Notes: a model not told the origin generated them from the sequence alone. 64,000 nucleotides of DNA from Fomes fomentarius (GCA_022606135.1 JABYQN010000001.1:4588001-4652000); one strand, 5' to 3'; positions 47,230 through 58,980 are shown, counted from the first letter of the stretch. Numbers and translations are program-made.

Positions 47230-50200
47230 CTATCCACCACGAGACTTGGTCGCCTTCGACTCATAGGAAAGCTGAATCTTAGAGTCCGCCGTAAGGTTAC
47301 GACGCCCTCCGATCTTGGGAGGAAGGGCGTGGTCGTTGTTGAGAGCGAAAACCGGCCCAGCACCGCTTTCAGTGCTTGCGGTGTCGGCGGTCATATTCTC
47401 GGGGACCGCGTCAATCCTCATCGAGGGCGTAGTGCCGGCATCCGTCGAGGTGACAGTGACGAGGACTGGAGGCTTCGGAACCAAAGAGTGGCAGTTCGCA
47501 ACATGGTCTTCCCATTTCTCGTTCTGTGGCCACTTCTCCGACCTCTGGCTCCGGAACAAATGCTGGACGAGGTCGTGATTCGCCAGATACCCGGAGCGCT
47601 GCAGGTCCCTCTCCGTAGGTTCGAGGAGCGTCGTCCGAAGGTCGTCGAAGGCAGTGTGGCCAGCATGGCCCTTGCCCTTCGAGTCGTGCTCCCTCGCTAT
47701 CCCCTTTTCCTCTCTCTGCTCGCCTCCACTGCCGTCCTTCCCATCCATGCGCCGGCGCTGGCGAGATGGTGCGGAATCGTTATCAGTGGGCTCCTTGTTG
47801 GCCTCGTACTCAGCTATCTTGTACCGTGAGTGGAACCAAAGAACCATTTGCCCAAGGATAAAGTTCAGTGGCATCGATGGCTCGCCACCGAAGACGAGAG
47901 GCCAACCACAGTCCGCGAGTTGGCCGCAGCGGAACATTGTGTACCTTCCCTTCCCGCCAGCGCGTTCACCGTCATTGTAGTCATTGTGGTCGTCGAAGTA
48001 GGACTTGATCCAAATCAATACCTGGCGCTGTTGGTTATGAGGAAGGTAGTGGAGGGCGTTGTAGAAAACGACATTGAAGAACGACTCGATCTCGTCCGGT
48101 ATCCCGACGATATGATACTTGTTACGGAGGAGTGCGAAGGACATGTACCGAAGAGTGCCCTGCGGCGATGATTAGCTGCCGTCCGATCAACATAGTCCTA
48201 GATACTGCTTACCGTCCGTTCCGGCTGCCGCGCGCGCTCCTTGTCCAAGGACTCAGCCATGGGCTTAGAGAGCTCCCAATCGCTAAGTATTCCTACCCAC
48301 ACAACACGGAGCTCTTCCGTGCCTGGAGTCCGAACCAGTACAGGAAGGATGAGGATGTTACCGCTGCTGATGTCGCGGTGAATGAGTCTGCATTTCTCGT
48401 ACGCGTCCGCATGAGCTGTTAGACGCATCAGTCAAAGCCCTTTATCAGCAGGAGAACAGGCGGAGGCGTACCTTCGATGCAATCACCGACAACCTGCACA
48501 AGCTGTTTGCTCGTCCTGAATGCCCGCAGAGGTAGACATACTTGGTCGGTCACCAGTCTGTGATGCCGCATGTGGCGGAGGAGCATGCTCTCCTTTGGCT
48601 TGTCCTCGACCTTCGGATCGTCTCTCTTCCGCTTCTTCTGTGCCTTGCTGTCCTTGCTCGTCTCCGACTCGTCCGGAGCCGGAGGAGGAAACGCTGCCTT
48701 CCTCCGCTCGTCGTTGCTGCGGCAGTCGACCTTGACCTGGTAGTGAGACGCTCTCGTCATCTCTCCAGCAACGCTCGTGTGGTAAAAGACGGTTGGGATG
48801 TTCCGGACCCCAGCGTCGTTGAGGCTCTGCAAGATGTCGCCTTCGGCCTGGACCCCCACGTAGTCTGGGCGCCATGCATCCTTCAAGAACTTGAATGTCC
48901 CGGATTGCTCGTGCCAAGCCACATAACCGCGAGTGCCGCGACCGATGATGCCGGTCGACTGGAAGATCGGCCGTGCGACAAGGAATGTGTCTTTGCCAAT
49001 GGAGATGCGGTAGCGCGGGAACTCCTTCTCGAGAGACGCCTTGAAGGCGTCCAAGACGTGTTGAAAGACAAAGGCACCGTCCTTGGGGTTGATGACTGAA
49101 GGTTCATCTCCCGTCTCAGCAGGAGCGTCCGGGGGCGTAACATCGTCGGCAGAGGTGGGGGCAAGGGAGGGCGCGTGAGGGCTAGAGGGCATCTCATCAC
49201 CCATGCTGATATCAGGGTATGTGGACGCATTGTCGGCAGTCTTCGGTAAAATGTCCGGCGACACGACTGTATCCTCTGCGAACGGTAAGACCATCATCTT
49301 AAGCACTTCCTGGTCCTCGCTGGCGAGACGGTCCATGAGTTGGTACTCGTCCGACGTCTTGTCGAGCAAGCTTGCCGAGGTGTCGATGCCTTGACTAGCG
49401 TCATCGAGGATGATGAACCCCAGCATTAGTTCGACGAACGTGCCCGTCTGATTGACGTAGTCCACACTCTGAGTTACGAAGACACCAGACCTGTCCCAGC
49501 GCAACATGCGAAGCTCAGAGTCCTGCACAGAAAAGGAGTATACAGCAGAGCGATGTTGGAATGTGAATGCGGTCTCTGCGTACGACGCGTTCTGACCACG
49601 TGTTGCAGCTCCGTTGATTGTCCACGCCTCAGTAGCCTGTTCAGGAGCATCGACAAAGGGATCGAATTTGTGGCCGCCTCGTGTTCGCTTGAACTCCCAG
49701 AATGCGCGCTGAAGAGCCCAGTTGGGACTACCCTTGACGAGGCTGACGTCGTCATGGAAGAGACCTGCGTCTGGCTTGTTTAGACCGTCGTCGCCTTTGC
49801 CGGGTGTGTGAGGAGACGGGTGCATCACATAGCCAGGGACAACGCCAAGGAGACGCGGACTGAAAGGGACTTTCGAGCTCGGTGGCGTCGTCGCGTCGGG
49901 GATGACAGTCTTGCCTTTGGCGATCTTGAAAAGGTAGTCGTTTACGACGTCGGCCTAATCAATAGGTCAAGGTGCGTTTACGGATAGAATAGTGCACGAC
50001 TCACAAACTCATCCACAAATTGGACCTCCGGTTGCGCCTTCTTGTTATGCGCGCGCTCCGCGTACCCACTGAGCATCGCAGCGAATTTCTCACTCAGCGT
50101 CTCAACCTCTTCGTCGGTGAGCATGACGGATCTGGGAGGCTTCGGGAGCAGGTTGTCTTGAAAGTCCTCCGTCGGAACCCAAATAACGTTGTCCTTAAGT

Positions 50201-50343
50201 TCTTTCACCATCTCGAGTCGAGCTTCTTGAGCCTTCCGTCTGTGGTGTGTGTCGGTCTCTCGCTGAGGATCGTGGTTCTTGTATTTGTTTGGGCGAACTG
50301 GACTTGTGTGAGGACCGGGAGGTGGCTTCTGAGACGAAGACAT
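47230..50343 (-). CDS. FunK1-type protein kinase 2' (984 aa)
   Basis: Exons (minus) 50343-50005, 49954-48472, 48415-48213 and 48159-47230; introns of 50, 56 and 53 nt at the same places as in the sister gene 35668-38619. This copy keeps the full N-terminus (MSSSQKPPPGPHTSP). Kinase parts: GRGTRGYVAWHEQ, FLKDAWRPDYVG, LIHRDISSGNILI (HRD 620-622), LSDWELSK (D653), GTLRYMSFALL. The acidic C-terminal linker differs from the sister, but the last 60 residues (NMTADTASTESGAGPVFAL) are nearly the same. It is the most complete of the FunK1 genes here, with no visible defect. Confidence 0.9.
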
Positions 50344-51113
50344 GGTGTCAGAGGCAAGTAGAGAGGGAGGTGGTTGAAAACGAACTGTGACTTAGATGGA
50401 CTTTTAAATCCTCGGTATGATGGCTGGGCCACGTCCACAACGCCTGCGCGCGACCACGTATGGACCAAAAACAAACTTAGTATCACAATCTCCGCTCGAC
50501 AAATTAAATCTAACCAACCTAGGGAAACAATGGATGGGCTACGTGAAGGTTCCTTTTGTGATGATGGTGGTTGTGGGTGAGTTGGTAAGGGCCAATAAGC
50601 GCCAGCAAGATCTTGGGCGATATTCATTACCCGAGGTCCTCGTGGCGCTCTCGCTACGGTACGCGTACTGCCTCAATCTCGATCGTGGTCCTTGCAATGC
50701 GCAGCAAAAACAAAGCAGACGACGCGGGTTTCATTACCGCCGTGGACGGAGCCAAACTTTTGATCGGGGATGGCAATTGCATCTGCGAAGTCCGAGTCAT
50801 CGTGGTGAACGCAATGTCCCAATGCGTACCCTTGGAGAAAACAGCCGCAAAACTGAGTTCCCGCCGAGTCGGTCCCTCGAGAAGGAAGGTAAGAGCCGCA
50901 GCCAACTTCGATTATGATTACTAAGTATACTAGGTGACTCAAGCTAAGCCTCAGTCGTGAACGAGCGGCTCTGGTTGCGCTAGACGCAGTAAAGATCACT
51001 TGTGTGGCAGTGAAGCCCACCAGACCAGAGACAACGAAAATGATATCTACCTTTACATCGAAATGCGCAAATGAACGTTGAGGAACGCGGCGGTGTCACA
51101 GTTGAGCGCTTGA

Positions 51114-51129
51114 CGCGTGACGTCACGCG
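51114..51129. promoter_or_regulatory. Perfect CRE-like palindrome between kinase 2' and small ORF 2
   Basis: CGCGTGACGTCACGCG, 54 nt before the small ORF ATG at 51183 and about 770 nt from the kinase 2' start. Equivalent to 38867-38882 in block 1. Confidence 0.7.
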
Positions 51130-51182
51130 ATGTTCTGTCCTAGTCCGGAACATTCACACAGTGCTTCCAGTCCCAACTCGCC

Positions 51183-51386
51183 ATGCGGGACTACTGGCAC
51201 ACAACGACTGTCATGAGTCTACTCCAGCTTAAGATAGACTTGTTCTCACAAACTGTGGTTCCGGACTTCGACCAGGCATTCGACAGCGCAAAGGGAGTCT
51301 CAATCCGGGTTTGGTCGATGTTCACGGGCGGCGCTCCGATCCGTCTGGAACGACCGCTGGAGCGACTAGGCGAAGTCTGTCGGTAG
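51183..51386 (+). CDS. Conserved small ORF 2 (67 aa)
   Basis: Sister of 38953-39102. It starts MRDYWHTTTVMSLLQLK and keeps DFDQAFDSAK and VWS. It runs on about 18 residues longer because the stop of the first copy is not present. Its distance from the palindrome (54 nt) is the same as in copy C of the left array. Function unknown. Confidence 0.45.
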   Translation: MRDYWHTTTVMSLLQLKIDLFSQTVVPDFDQAFDSAKGVSIRVWSMFTGGAPIRLERPLERLGEVCR

Positions 51387-51550
51387 ATGACTTCGTAACG
51401 GCATGAGTGTGTACTCTGTCATAGATTGACTTTCGTAGTACTGATAGCTGATAGCTGTCGATACATGAATCGTGGCATGGCATCGAGCTATGCCCGGACA
51501 CTTCTTTCACCTCTCGAAACTACAGTCAGAAGATACAGACAGTCGTTACT

Positions 51551-52730
51551 CGAAGGTGGCCCGTCAACGACGTCGTACCCGACCGTTTTATAGAGAATTA
51601 TCTACCCCGACCCCCCGCGCCTCCGCTCGTCAGTGGGTCTCGCCAAGAGAGTGCATCCTGAGCTGACTGAAAAGGCCCCCGCTGGCCCCTTCAACCCGGA
51701 GAACCTTCTCGCGTGACACGCAGTCAAACCACTCTGGACACGATGCTGGCTGGACGTGCGAATGGATTGAAGCCATTACCGGGCCTTCCGCTGGGGGCGT
51801 TAGAATGACACACAGTAGGAGCCGTCTCTTGGCCTTGATCGCAGTTCTAGGGCAGGGAGTAGAAGGCGGCGGTGCATAGACGACTGGACCGAACGTGGAT
51901 GCGGGGCGTGGTGTATCGGTGGCTCGTACGAGATCGACTCGCGGTTATACCCGCGAAGGGCAACGACGGAGTAGAGAGTGTGTCTCTGTTGCGAGCGCAG
52001 GGCAGAGGACCCGCTAGTGATGTATGCTAGAGTCCCGCCCGCGATAGGTTACCGTATGCATGTCTAGTCATTGATGAAAGGACATCGTATCGCCAGATGC
52101 TCGCGGAGAGTGTACACTTACCGAGCTTGATCAGGTATTGTTTTCATATGCCTGTTGGCGCTCTGAACATAAGTCACTGGCATTGTGGTGCTCATGGAAT
52201 TTGGCTCGTGTGCTTGAGCATCGTAGTTCCCCGTGAACGAGACCGTGTGTGAGGTGGACGCTGGTTATGAGGTGTACCCGGGAGTGGCCACCGCGGATAT
52301 CTTAGCCAATCTCCTCACAATGATTGAGGTGTACTTCACTACTGCGCCTGACGCTTTGACTCGGTAGAATGTTGTAGTAGCGTTCCTCCAGCCAAGTCCA
52401 GACTATACGTAGGGGATGTGGCGACAGGTGCATGCACTGCTCAAGGGCAGGGTGGTTCAACGAGTCGTGGTTTCAGAGGGGTATTGTAATATTCCACCGA
52501 GGGTCGCGGTCTACCACGTTCTGTATGATGGCCGAGGCGAAGTCGTCGGAAATGGGAAACCCAGGAACCCCACGTCTTCACGCCCGCCGCAAGCGAGCGT
52601 TCCACCTGGAGTACGATTGCAAGTCGGAGCAACGATAGAGCGTTTTCAGACACAATATTGTGCTCGTAAATCGAGCCAGATCTGGCTGGCAGCGTAAGAA
52701 TGCTATCAATTCCATCTAGGCATACAGACG
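51551..52730. other. Intergenic stretch, possibly decayed coding sequence
   Basis: No gene I can support. Near 52416-52697 both strands have open frames with protein-like pieces, but no domain I recognise. Confidence 0.4.
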
Positions 52731-54621
52731 TTACTCCTCCTCCGCCCTCGCCTTCTTCACTGCTTCGACCACCTTCGCGTGCACGTCCTTGCCCGCAGCA
52801 ACAACACCGAAATTCTCTCCGAGCGTCCTCCCAAGGCCGAAATCAAGCGGCTGGCCTCGTCCATCAGAAATGACCCCGCCCGCCTCCTCGACGAGGACCG
52901 ATCCCGGTGCATGATCCTACACAACTGTCAGAAAACGCATACGAAACACCTCACAACCACGACACCCACCCAGATCTTCTCCCTATATCCTGAACCCGTT
53001 GGCATCCTGAGGTACGCGCCCCCATCGCCTCGAGCGAGCGCACAATATTTGGCCTGGCTGTCCATCCTCGTCGGCGGCCTCGCCACGCCCAGAATCTGGC
53101 CCACCCGCTCGTTGAAGCTCAGCTTCGCGTGTGCCTTCTCCACGCTCTCCAAGAAGTTGAACGTCTCGGGGGAGTACGCCGGGATGGTCAGCTTGGTGCC
53201 CGCGTTGCCGGATCGGAGCGGATTGGAGAGCGGGAGCTGGTACGCGCCCTGGCCGCGCACGCCGACGAATATGGCCCCGCGCTCCCCTGAGGGGTCAGAG
53301 GCTGAGACGGGGAGGTTCGGGCAGCCGATGACGCCGAGCTCGACGCGCGAGTCGACGATGAGCGCGAGGCAGACTGCGTACTGCTCCCCGCGCAGGAAGC
53401 CTTTTGTGCCGTCGATGGGGTCGAGCGTCCACATGCCTGCAGCAAGGAAGGTGTCAGCCATTTCAAGTTGGAGCGAGGAGATATTGAGGCAGATATCGAG
53501 TGGGGATGTGTGCACAGAATAGGTTATGCTCGTTGCTACTATACTCTTGCGCCAGTGAAGATGTTGGCAGATCCCATGAGGCCTGCGGGACAGGCCTAAG
53601 CTCACACCAGCTCGTAGCCACTTCATCGTGCAAACAGTAATGGGAATGCGCGACTTGACACAACAGCATCTAGAAGAACGTCTAGGCGCGTACTTCAGTG
53701 GAAGGTCCACACAGTCGGCGATGAGTTCTTGCATGATGCGGGACCTTTCAACGAGACACAAGAAGCGAAGGAGGAGATATGCACGGATTGTCCGACCGCC
53801 CTTTGGTTACCGCGGTCGATCGCGTCGAGGAGTTCGTCCCGCACATGAGGTTGTGGACTCAAGAGTGACGGATCGATGGATGCAGTAGAGCGGATCCCGC
53901 GGTCCCAGCAGATCTCTCGCCACAGATTGTGCTAACGCTCCCTCTAGCAGTTGCATGGTGCGCAACCAAGATGCGCAGTCCCAATCAAAGTTGCACGACC
54001 CGGAGGTCACAACAGCGTACACAGTAGGGAGACAAAGGGACTTGCCTATGCGCGTGGTTCAGTAGAAAGTCGCCACGCAGTACGGAACTCTTGCACGATG
54101 CATGACCCTCTTCGACACAAGAAGCAGGGGGAGGAGATACGCACGTCCTGTCCGGCCGCCCTCGTAGTTACCGCGGTCGATCGCGTCGAGCAGCTCGTCC
54201 GTCGTCTGCCCATTCTTCGCGCCCAGTCCCCACTCTTCCTTCTCCCCCGGCAGCAGCTCCGCAGTAAGCGTCTCGTTCGCAAGCTGGACGATCCGTTCGC
54301 GCAGGGCCTTTCCAGATTCGATGCGCAGGTCTGCAGCATCTTCCTCGCCGACGATGGGATCGTCCGGGAACGTGTTCTTCAGGATCGTGTTGATGACCGC
54401 CTGTGCAGAGAAGTCGCCCACTGCCCATTCGCCTCGTCGGTGGGGGACAACGCAAAGATAGTGTATGCACACGTACCTGTCACGGGGCTCTTGTCTTCTT
54501 TGGTGAGTGTCTCCTGCTTGACGAGCTGGTTAAACACAGACGCGGTGAGCACGCACGCCCTGCGCACGGCCGCGATCGCGATCTGCTTTTCAGCAGCGAG
54601 GTAGTCCGTCCCAGAGGCCAT
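52731..54621 (-). CDS. MET22: 3'(2'),5'-bisphosphate nucleotidase (MET22/HAL2 type)
   Basis: Exons (minus) 54621-54477, 54420-54145, 53436-52970 and 52916-52731 give 357 residues, the usual family length. It removes the 3'-phosphate of PAP and PAPS in sulfate assimilation and is a lithium/sodium-sensitive enzyme in yeast. Metal-site residues of the inositol-phosphatase superfamily are all present: IVGEED (E74, E75), WTLDPIDGTKGF (D146, D149) and DHAPGSVLVEEAGG (D297). Intron 2 is 708 nt, about ten times the others, and holds a decayed repeat of the end of exon 2. Two 3'-end relics of the gene lie at 43280-43738 and near 59379. The symbol follows the yeast name. Confidence 0.93.
53665..53840. 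repeat. Decayed copy of exon 2 end and intron start inside intron 2
   Basis: Direct repeat of about 54045-54200. The exon-derived part (53789-53835) shares TTACCGCGGTCGATCGCGTC exactly with exon 2; the rest is diverged. On the minus strand it still reads DELLDAIDRGN before losing similarity. Confidence 0.75.
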
Positions 54622-55829
54622 CGGTGTTGCGAGCGAGTGAATAGAGGGTTTCAATTGAGTGAAGAGGACGAAGAGGGTGTGGGTGCGCTTTTACCGGGGC
54701 AGATGGCTTTAAGGTGCTGAGGAGCATTGCGGGCGAGCGAGTGAGGAGTGGCGAGTTGTGCAGCGCGCGAGCTCGCGGGGCGGGCCACCAACCAGAGCGC
54801 TTGGGTTTGATGGTTTGGCGACGTGCTCGCTCAGCATTCCAAATGCCTCTGGCAGGTCACGCTGTTGTTTTTTCCAACACAATACTGGGCGCGAGCTTGG
54901 TTGAGCAGGTGAGCGGAGGAGCGCGGCGAGTAACCATATAAAAGTTATGTATGAGAGGGGTGGATGAGACGGTCATCGCCAAAGGAGCGCGCACAGCTTG
55001 ACCTCCGTCTATGTACCACCGCAGTTATTCAGCCTCCAACATTCCCACATGTTGCGACAGGCTGCCTTCGCATTTTCCTCATGTATACTGGAAGATCATT
55101 TGCACCCAAACGTGCAGCTGAACTGTTGTGTATCACTGCGACGACATGCGGAACTTGAACTCGATTCGGCGTTCGGGATCTGTATTCACATGTACAGACT
55201 CTTGTGTTCTTCAACTCAAGCGCACTGCTGCGGATCTTAAGCTTCATGGCCCAAACTTGAGCTAGCACTGCATATCGCTCGGGCTCTGTGACTTCCGTAG
55301 TTCCTCTGAATCCTACTCGCGACCCCCGTTGTCCGCGTTGGACTTCCACCATAGAAACCCCACCCTGATACCTGAGCTGCCACTTACAGTCCATCTACAG
55401 GCGAAATCGCAACGGCGGATCCGTCTTCGGGTTCATAGTACACTTTTATTGTGCGCTCCTCATCATGATCATGCCAGTGTGCAGTCTATCATCTCCTTGA
55501 ACTCTTGATAGAAGCGGGAGTACAGAGAAAAGCATTTTTGGAGGTGCCAAGGTCAGACAATACAGTCTTACCTCGTAGCTTTCAGTCATGGCGACTGATA
55601 TTTCCCGCTGGTCAAGGATCCGAGTCGACCGTAATGCCAACTTTGCCAGCCCGGGATTTGTCCGGGCGTAGATGAGCCCAAGGGCTTTATGTTAGTTCAC
55701 TTTAAAGTATGCAGTAAAGTACACACAGACCACATCAGCTGCTGTAACGAAGGGAAGGAGGGACGTTTGAGTATTTGAGTCAAGTTGATGGCAACTTGAA
55801 AGCCTCAGTCGAAGGCTGTGCGTGGGTGA
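54622..55829. other. Intergenic stretch upstream of the nucleotidase gene
   Basis: No gene I can support. Contains one copy (55245-55325) of a dispersed repeat that recurs near 61540. Confidence 0.5.
55245..55325 (+). repeat. Dispersed repeat R2, copy 1
   Basis: About 80 nt around AGCTAGCACTGC, then CTCGGGCTCTGTGACT and AGTTCCTCTG. It shares this order with 61541-61620. Confidence 0.55.
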
Positions 55830-55845
55830 CGCGTTACGTCACGCT
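55830..55845. promoter_or_regulatory. Variant CRE-like palindrome upstream of kinase 4
   Basis: CGCGTTACGTCACGCT, two mismatches to CGCGTGACGTCACGCG, about 380 nt upstream of the kinase ATG at 56225. Confidence 0.45.
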
Positions 55846-56224
55846 TGTCGTGTCACTAAGTCAGCAACTGGCTGGCGCTTATCTCACTCGCCTGCAACCA
55901 CCACCATTCACAAAACAAACTTTCATCAACCAGCCTTTCTCGTATGTACTGTAGTTTTTTCAACTGACAATCTGACGCTAACATTGCTTCTGGCTCCGAC
56001 ACGGCTGCGTGCAGGCATCGTAGACTCGTGGCCTAACTCATACCAACGTATCGAAACCCGTTCCAGTCTGAGCGCGTTTCACTCATCTCCTCCTCTGTCT
56101 TTTGTCTGACACTATATCGTCTCAGAAGCGACCACCCGTACCTTGCACAAATTTTGTTTGCTTCACCAGATACAAGATCTACGACCATCAACGCGAGACC
56201 GAAACGCGCGTAGTTCAAGACGAG

Positions 56225-58980
56225 ATGTTGCAAGAGCTGCAAGGTAACATCAAGCGTTTCACGACCGAAGCCTTCCAGAAGTATATCCTCCCAAAACCGC
56301 CAAATTCAGTCATGCTCACCGATGAGCAGATCAAGACACTCAGCCAGGAGTTCGCTACCATGCTCGGTGGGTACGTGCAACGGGCGAGTGAGAAAAACGC
56401 GAAACAGGAGATCCAGCTTGTGACCGAGTTTGTGAGTGATGCGTCATTCTTTTCGAGAGCTCATTTTAACCTATTGACTAGGCCGACATTGTCAATAATC
56501 ACATCTTCAGCATCGTCAAAGGGAAGTCTGTCGTCGCCGACACGGCAGTGTCAAGGGCGGAATATCCTTATCCTCTCACTCTCTTGGACTGTGTCCCCGG
56601 CTATGTCATGCGCGTGTCTCTCCCCTAAGCCCAGGAAAGGCGACTCCCGTCAGAATGCGCCAGACGCAGGTCTTTTCCGTGACGACGTCGCTCTCGAAGA
56701 AGCCAGTCCCAACTGGGCCCATCAGCGTGCTTTCTGGGCGTTCAACCATAATCGAAGTGACCACAACTTTCATCCCTTTGATGAAACTCCTGACACAGAG
56801 TCATCGACAGGACACGAGGCTGCCAGTGACACACCAGACCGGAATGCAGCATGCGCAGAGACAATGTTTGCATTCCAACATTGCTCCGCCGTCTACTCTT
56901 TCTCCGTACAGGAATCCGAGCTTTGCCTGATGCGCTGGGACAAGTCTGGTGTCTTCTTTACCGAGAATGTCAACTATGTCGAGCAGACCCGCACGTTCGT
57001 TGAGCTTATACTGGGATTCATCATTCTCGACGACGCCAGTCAAGGCATCGACACCTCGACAACCTTGCTCGACAAGACGTCCGAGGAGTACCAATTCATG
57101 GACCGTCTCGCCGCCAAGGACCCGGCATGCCTCAAGATGACGGTCCTACCATTCGCAGAGGATACAATCGTGTCACCGGAAATCCTCCCCATGACTGTCG
57201 GCAAGGCATCCACACCCCTTCAAGTTAGCATGGCCGAGGATACTCCATATCCGTCGTCTGCCGACAAGGGAGAGGAGCCTTCGATCGTCACTCCCAAAGA
57301 CGGTGGCTTTGTCTTCGAGTACGTATTGGACGCGTTCAAGACGTCTCTCGAGAAGGAGTTCCCCCGCTATCGTATTCCAATTGGCAACGACACGTTCCTC
57401 GTGGCCCGGCCGATCTTCCAGTCGACTGGAGTCATCGGCCGCAGTACCCGTTGTTATGTCGCCTGGCACGAGCAATCCAAATCGTTCATGTTCCTGAAGG
57501 ATACGTGGCGTTCAGACTACGAGAGTGCCCGGCGGACAGAAGGTGATATCTTGGACAGCCTCAACAGTGCGGGCGTCCGGAACATCCCAACCGTCGTATG
57601 TCACACTAGCGTTGTCGGACAGAGGACGTTGGGATCTCACTGTCGGGTCAACGTCGACTCCCGCACCGACTACGAGCAGGAGAAGGCCGCTTCTCCGTCT
57701 CCGGCTTCAGAGGGTTCCATAACTAACAAGGACAGCAAGACGAACAAGAAGCGGAAGAGAGATGATTCGACGCCCGAGGACAGGCCGAAAGAGAACGTCG
57801 TTCACTACTACTATACGCGTCGTAGACTGGCGACCCAGGAGGTATGTTTACCTCTGCGGACGTTCAGGACCAGTAAGCAGCTTGTGCAGGTCGTCGGTGA
57901 TTGCATAGAAGGTACGCTTACGCTGATCTTTCGATATGCACTTGCACCTTTGACTGATGCGTTTGCCAGCTCATGCGGACGCGTACGAGAAATGCAAACT
58001 GATCCACCACGACATCAGTAGCGGTAACCTCCTCATTCTGCCTGTATTGGCTCGGACTCCGGGCGAGGCGGATCTTCGCGTCGTGTGGACTGGGATACTC
58101 AGCGACTGGGAGATCTCCAAGCCCGTCGCCGAATCTGGTGACGCGGGGCGGGCTCGGAAGTCGCAACGGACTGTAAGCTTCGTCGCCAGGGATCATGTCC
58201 ATTAGCTACAACTGATGATTATTGCAGGGTACTCTCAAATACATGGCGTCGGCGTTGCTCGAGGACAAGTACCACATCGTCGGCATACCAGACGAAATCG
58301 AATCATTCTTCCTCGTTCTATTCTACAACGCCCTCCGGTATCTTCCCCACAACCTCCACGGCTCGGTCTCATATTTGATCGCATTCTACTTCGACGTTGA
58401 CATGCTGCAGAATGGTGAACTCGTTGGCGGGATGGGAAGGGGCACACTCTGCAGGCACGCTCAATTCGGTGACAGCGACCGGCTTCTGGTATTCGGTGGC
58501 AAGTCTTCGATGCCGCTCAACATCATCCTTCAGCATATGCATCTTTGTTTACTCTCGCGACACAAGATCGCAGACTACGAGCACCGTATGAAACTCACTG
58601 ATGACGATTCTGCACCACCTCGTCAACGTCTGCGTATAGAGGAAGGGAAGGGCGGTGGAGACGAACAGAAAGAGGAAAAGGGGACGGAGGTTGAGAGGGA
58701 ACATGACTCGAAGGGCGACGACGACGACAATGGAAACACCCTCGTCTACGATAAGATGACATTCCCTGAACCTACGGAGAGGGACCTTATGCGCTGCGAA
58801 TACTTGCAGACTCACGAATTCGTCCGGCGACTGTTCCGGGACCAGAGGTCGAAGACGACGTGGCCGAAGGACGAGAAATGGGAGGACCATGTGGCGGCCC
58901 GCCAACGACGGCTACTAACCCGCCTCACTATCAGCTCGACAGAGACGACGTCCTCTGTGAGTGAGTGTCGCTCACCATGA
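56225..58980 (+). CDS. FunK1-type protein kinase 4 (about 863 aa; one frameshift, HHD variant)
   Basis: Exons 56225-56431, 56482-57911, 57970-58172 and 58228-58980, same plan as kinases 2 and 2'. Start ATG 56225 (MLQELQGN); the position of the sister's ATG is not ATG here although similar coding sequence extends upstream to about 56102. One extra C in the run 56622-56625 puts exon 2 out of frame (stop TAA at 56626); with one C fewer the frame continues through PKPRKGDSRQN and the rest. The catalytic loop is LIHHDISSGNLLI: Arg of HRD is His559, Asp560 kept. LSDWEISK follows, then GTLKYMASALL. The C-terminus is shorter than in kinases 2 and 2'. Confidence 0.83.

Larger units (their letters stand above)
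45715..51550. repeat. Segmental duplication, block 2 (about 5.8 kb)
   Basis: Second copy of 33728-39320 in the same order: dead kinase 1, kinase 2', palindrome, small ORF. Similarity is uneven: about 800 nt of the kinase coding region (48803-49610) is almost identical to 37217-38024, while other parts have many changes. Confidence 0.8.

Noticed and set aside
47224..47829. Plus-strand ORF of 201 codons
   Set aside because: Antisense to the last exon of FunK1 kinase 2'; the minus strand has consistent splicing and homology.
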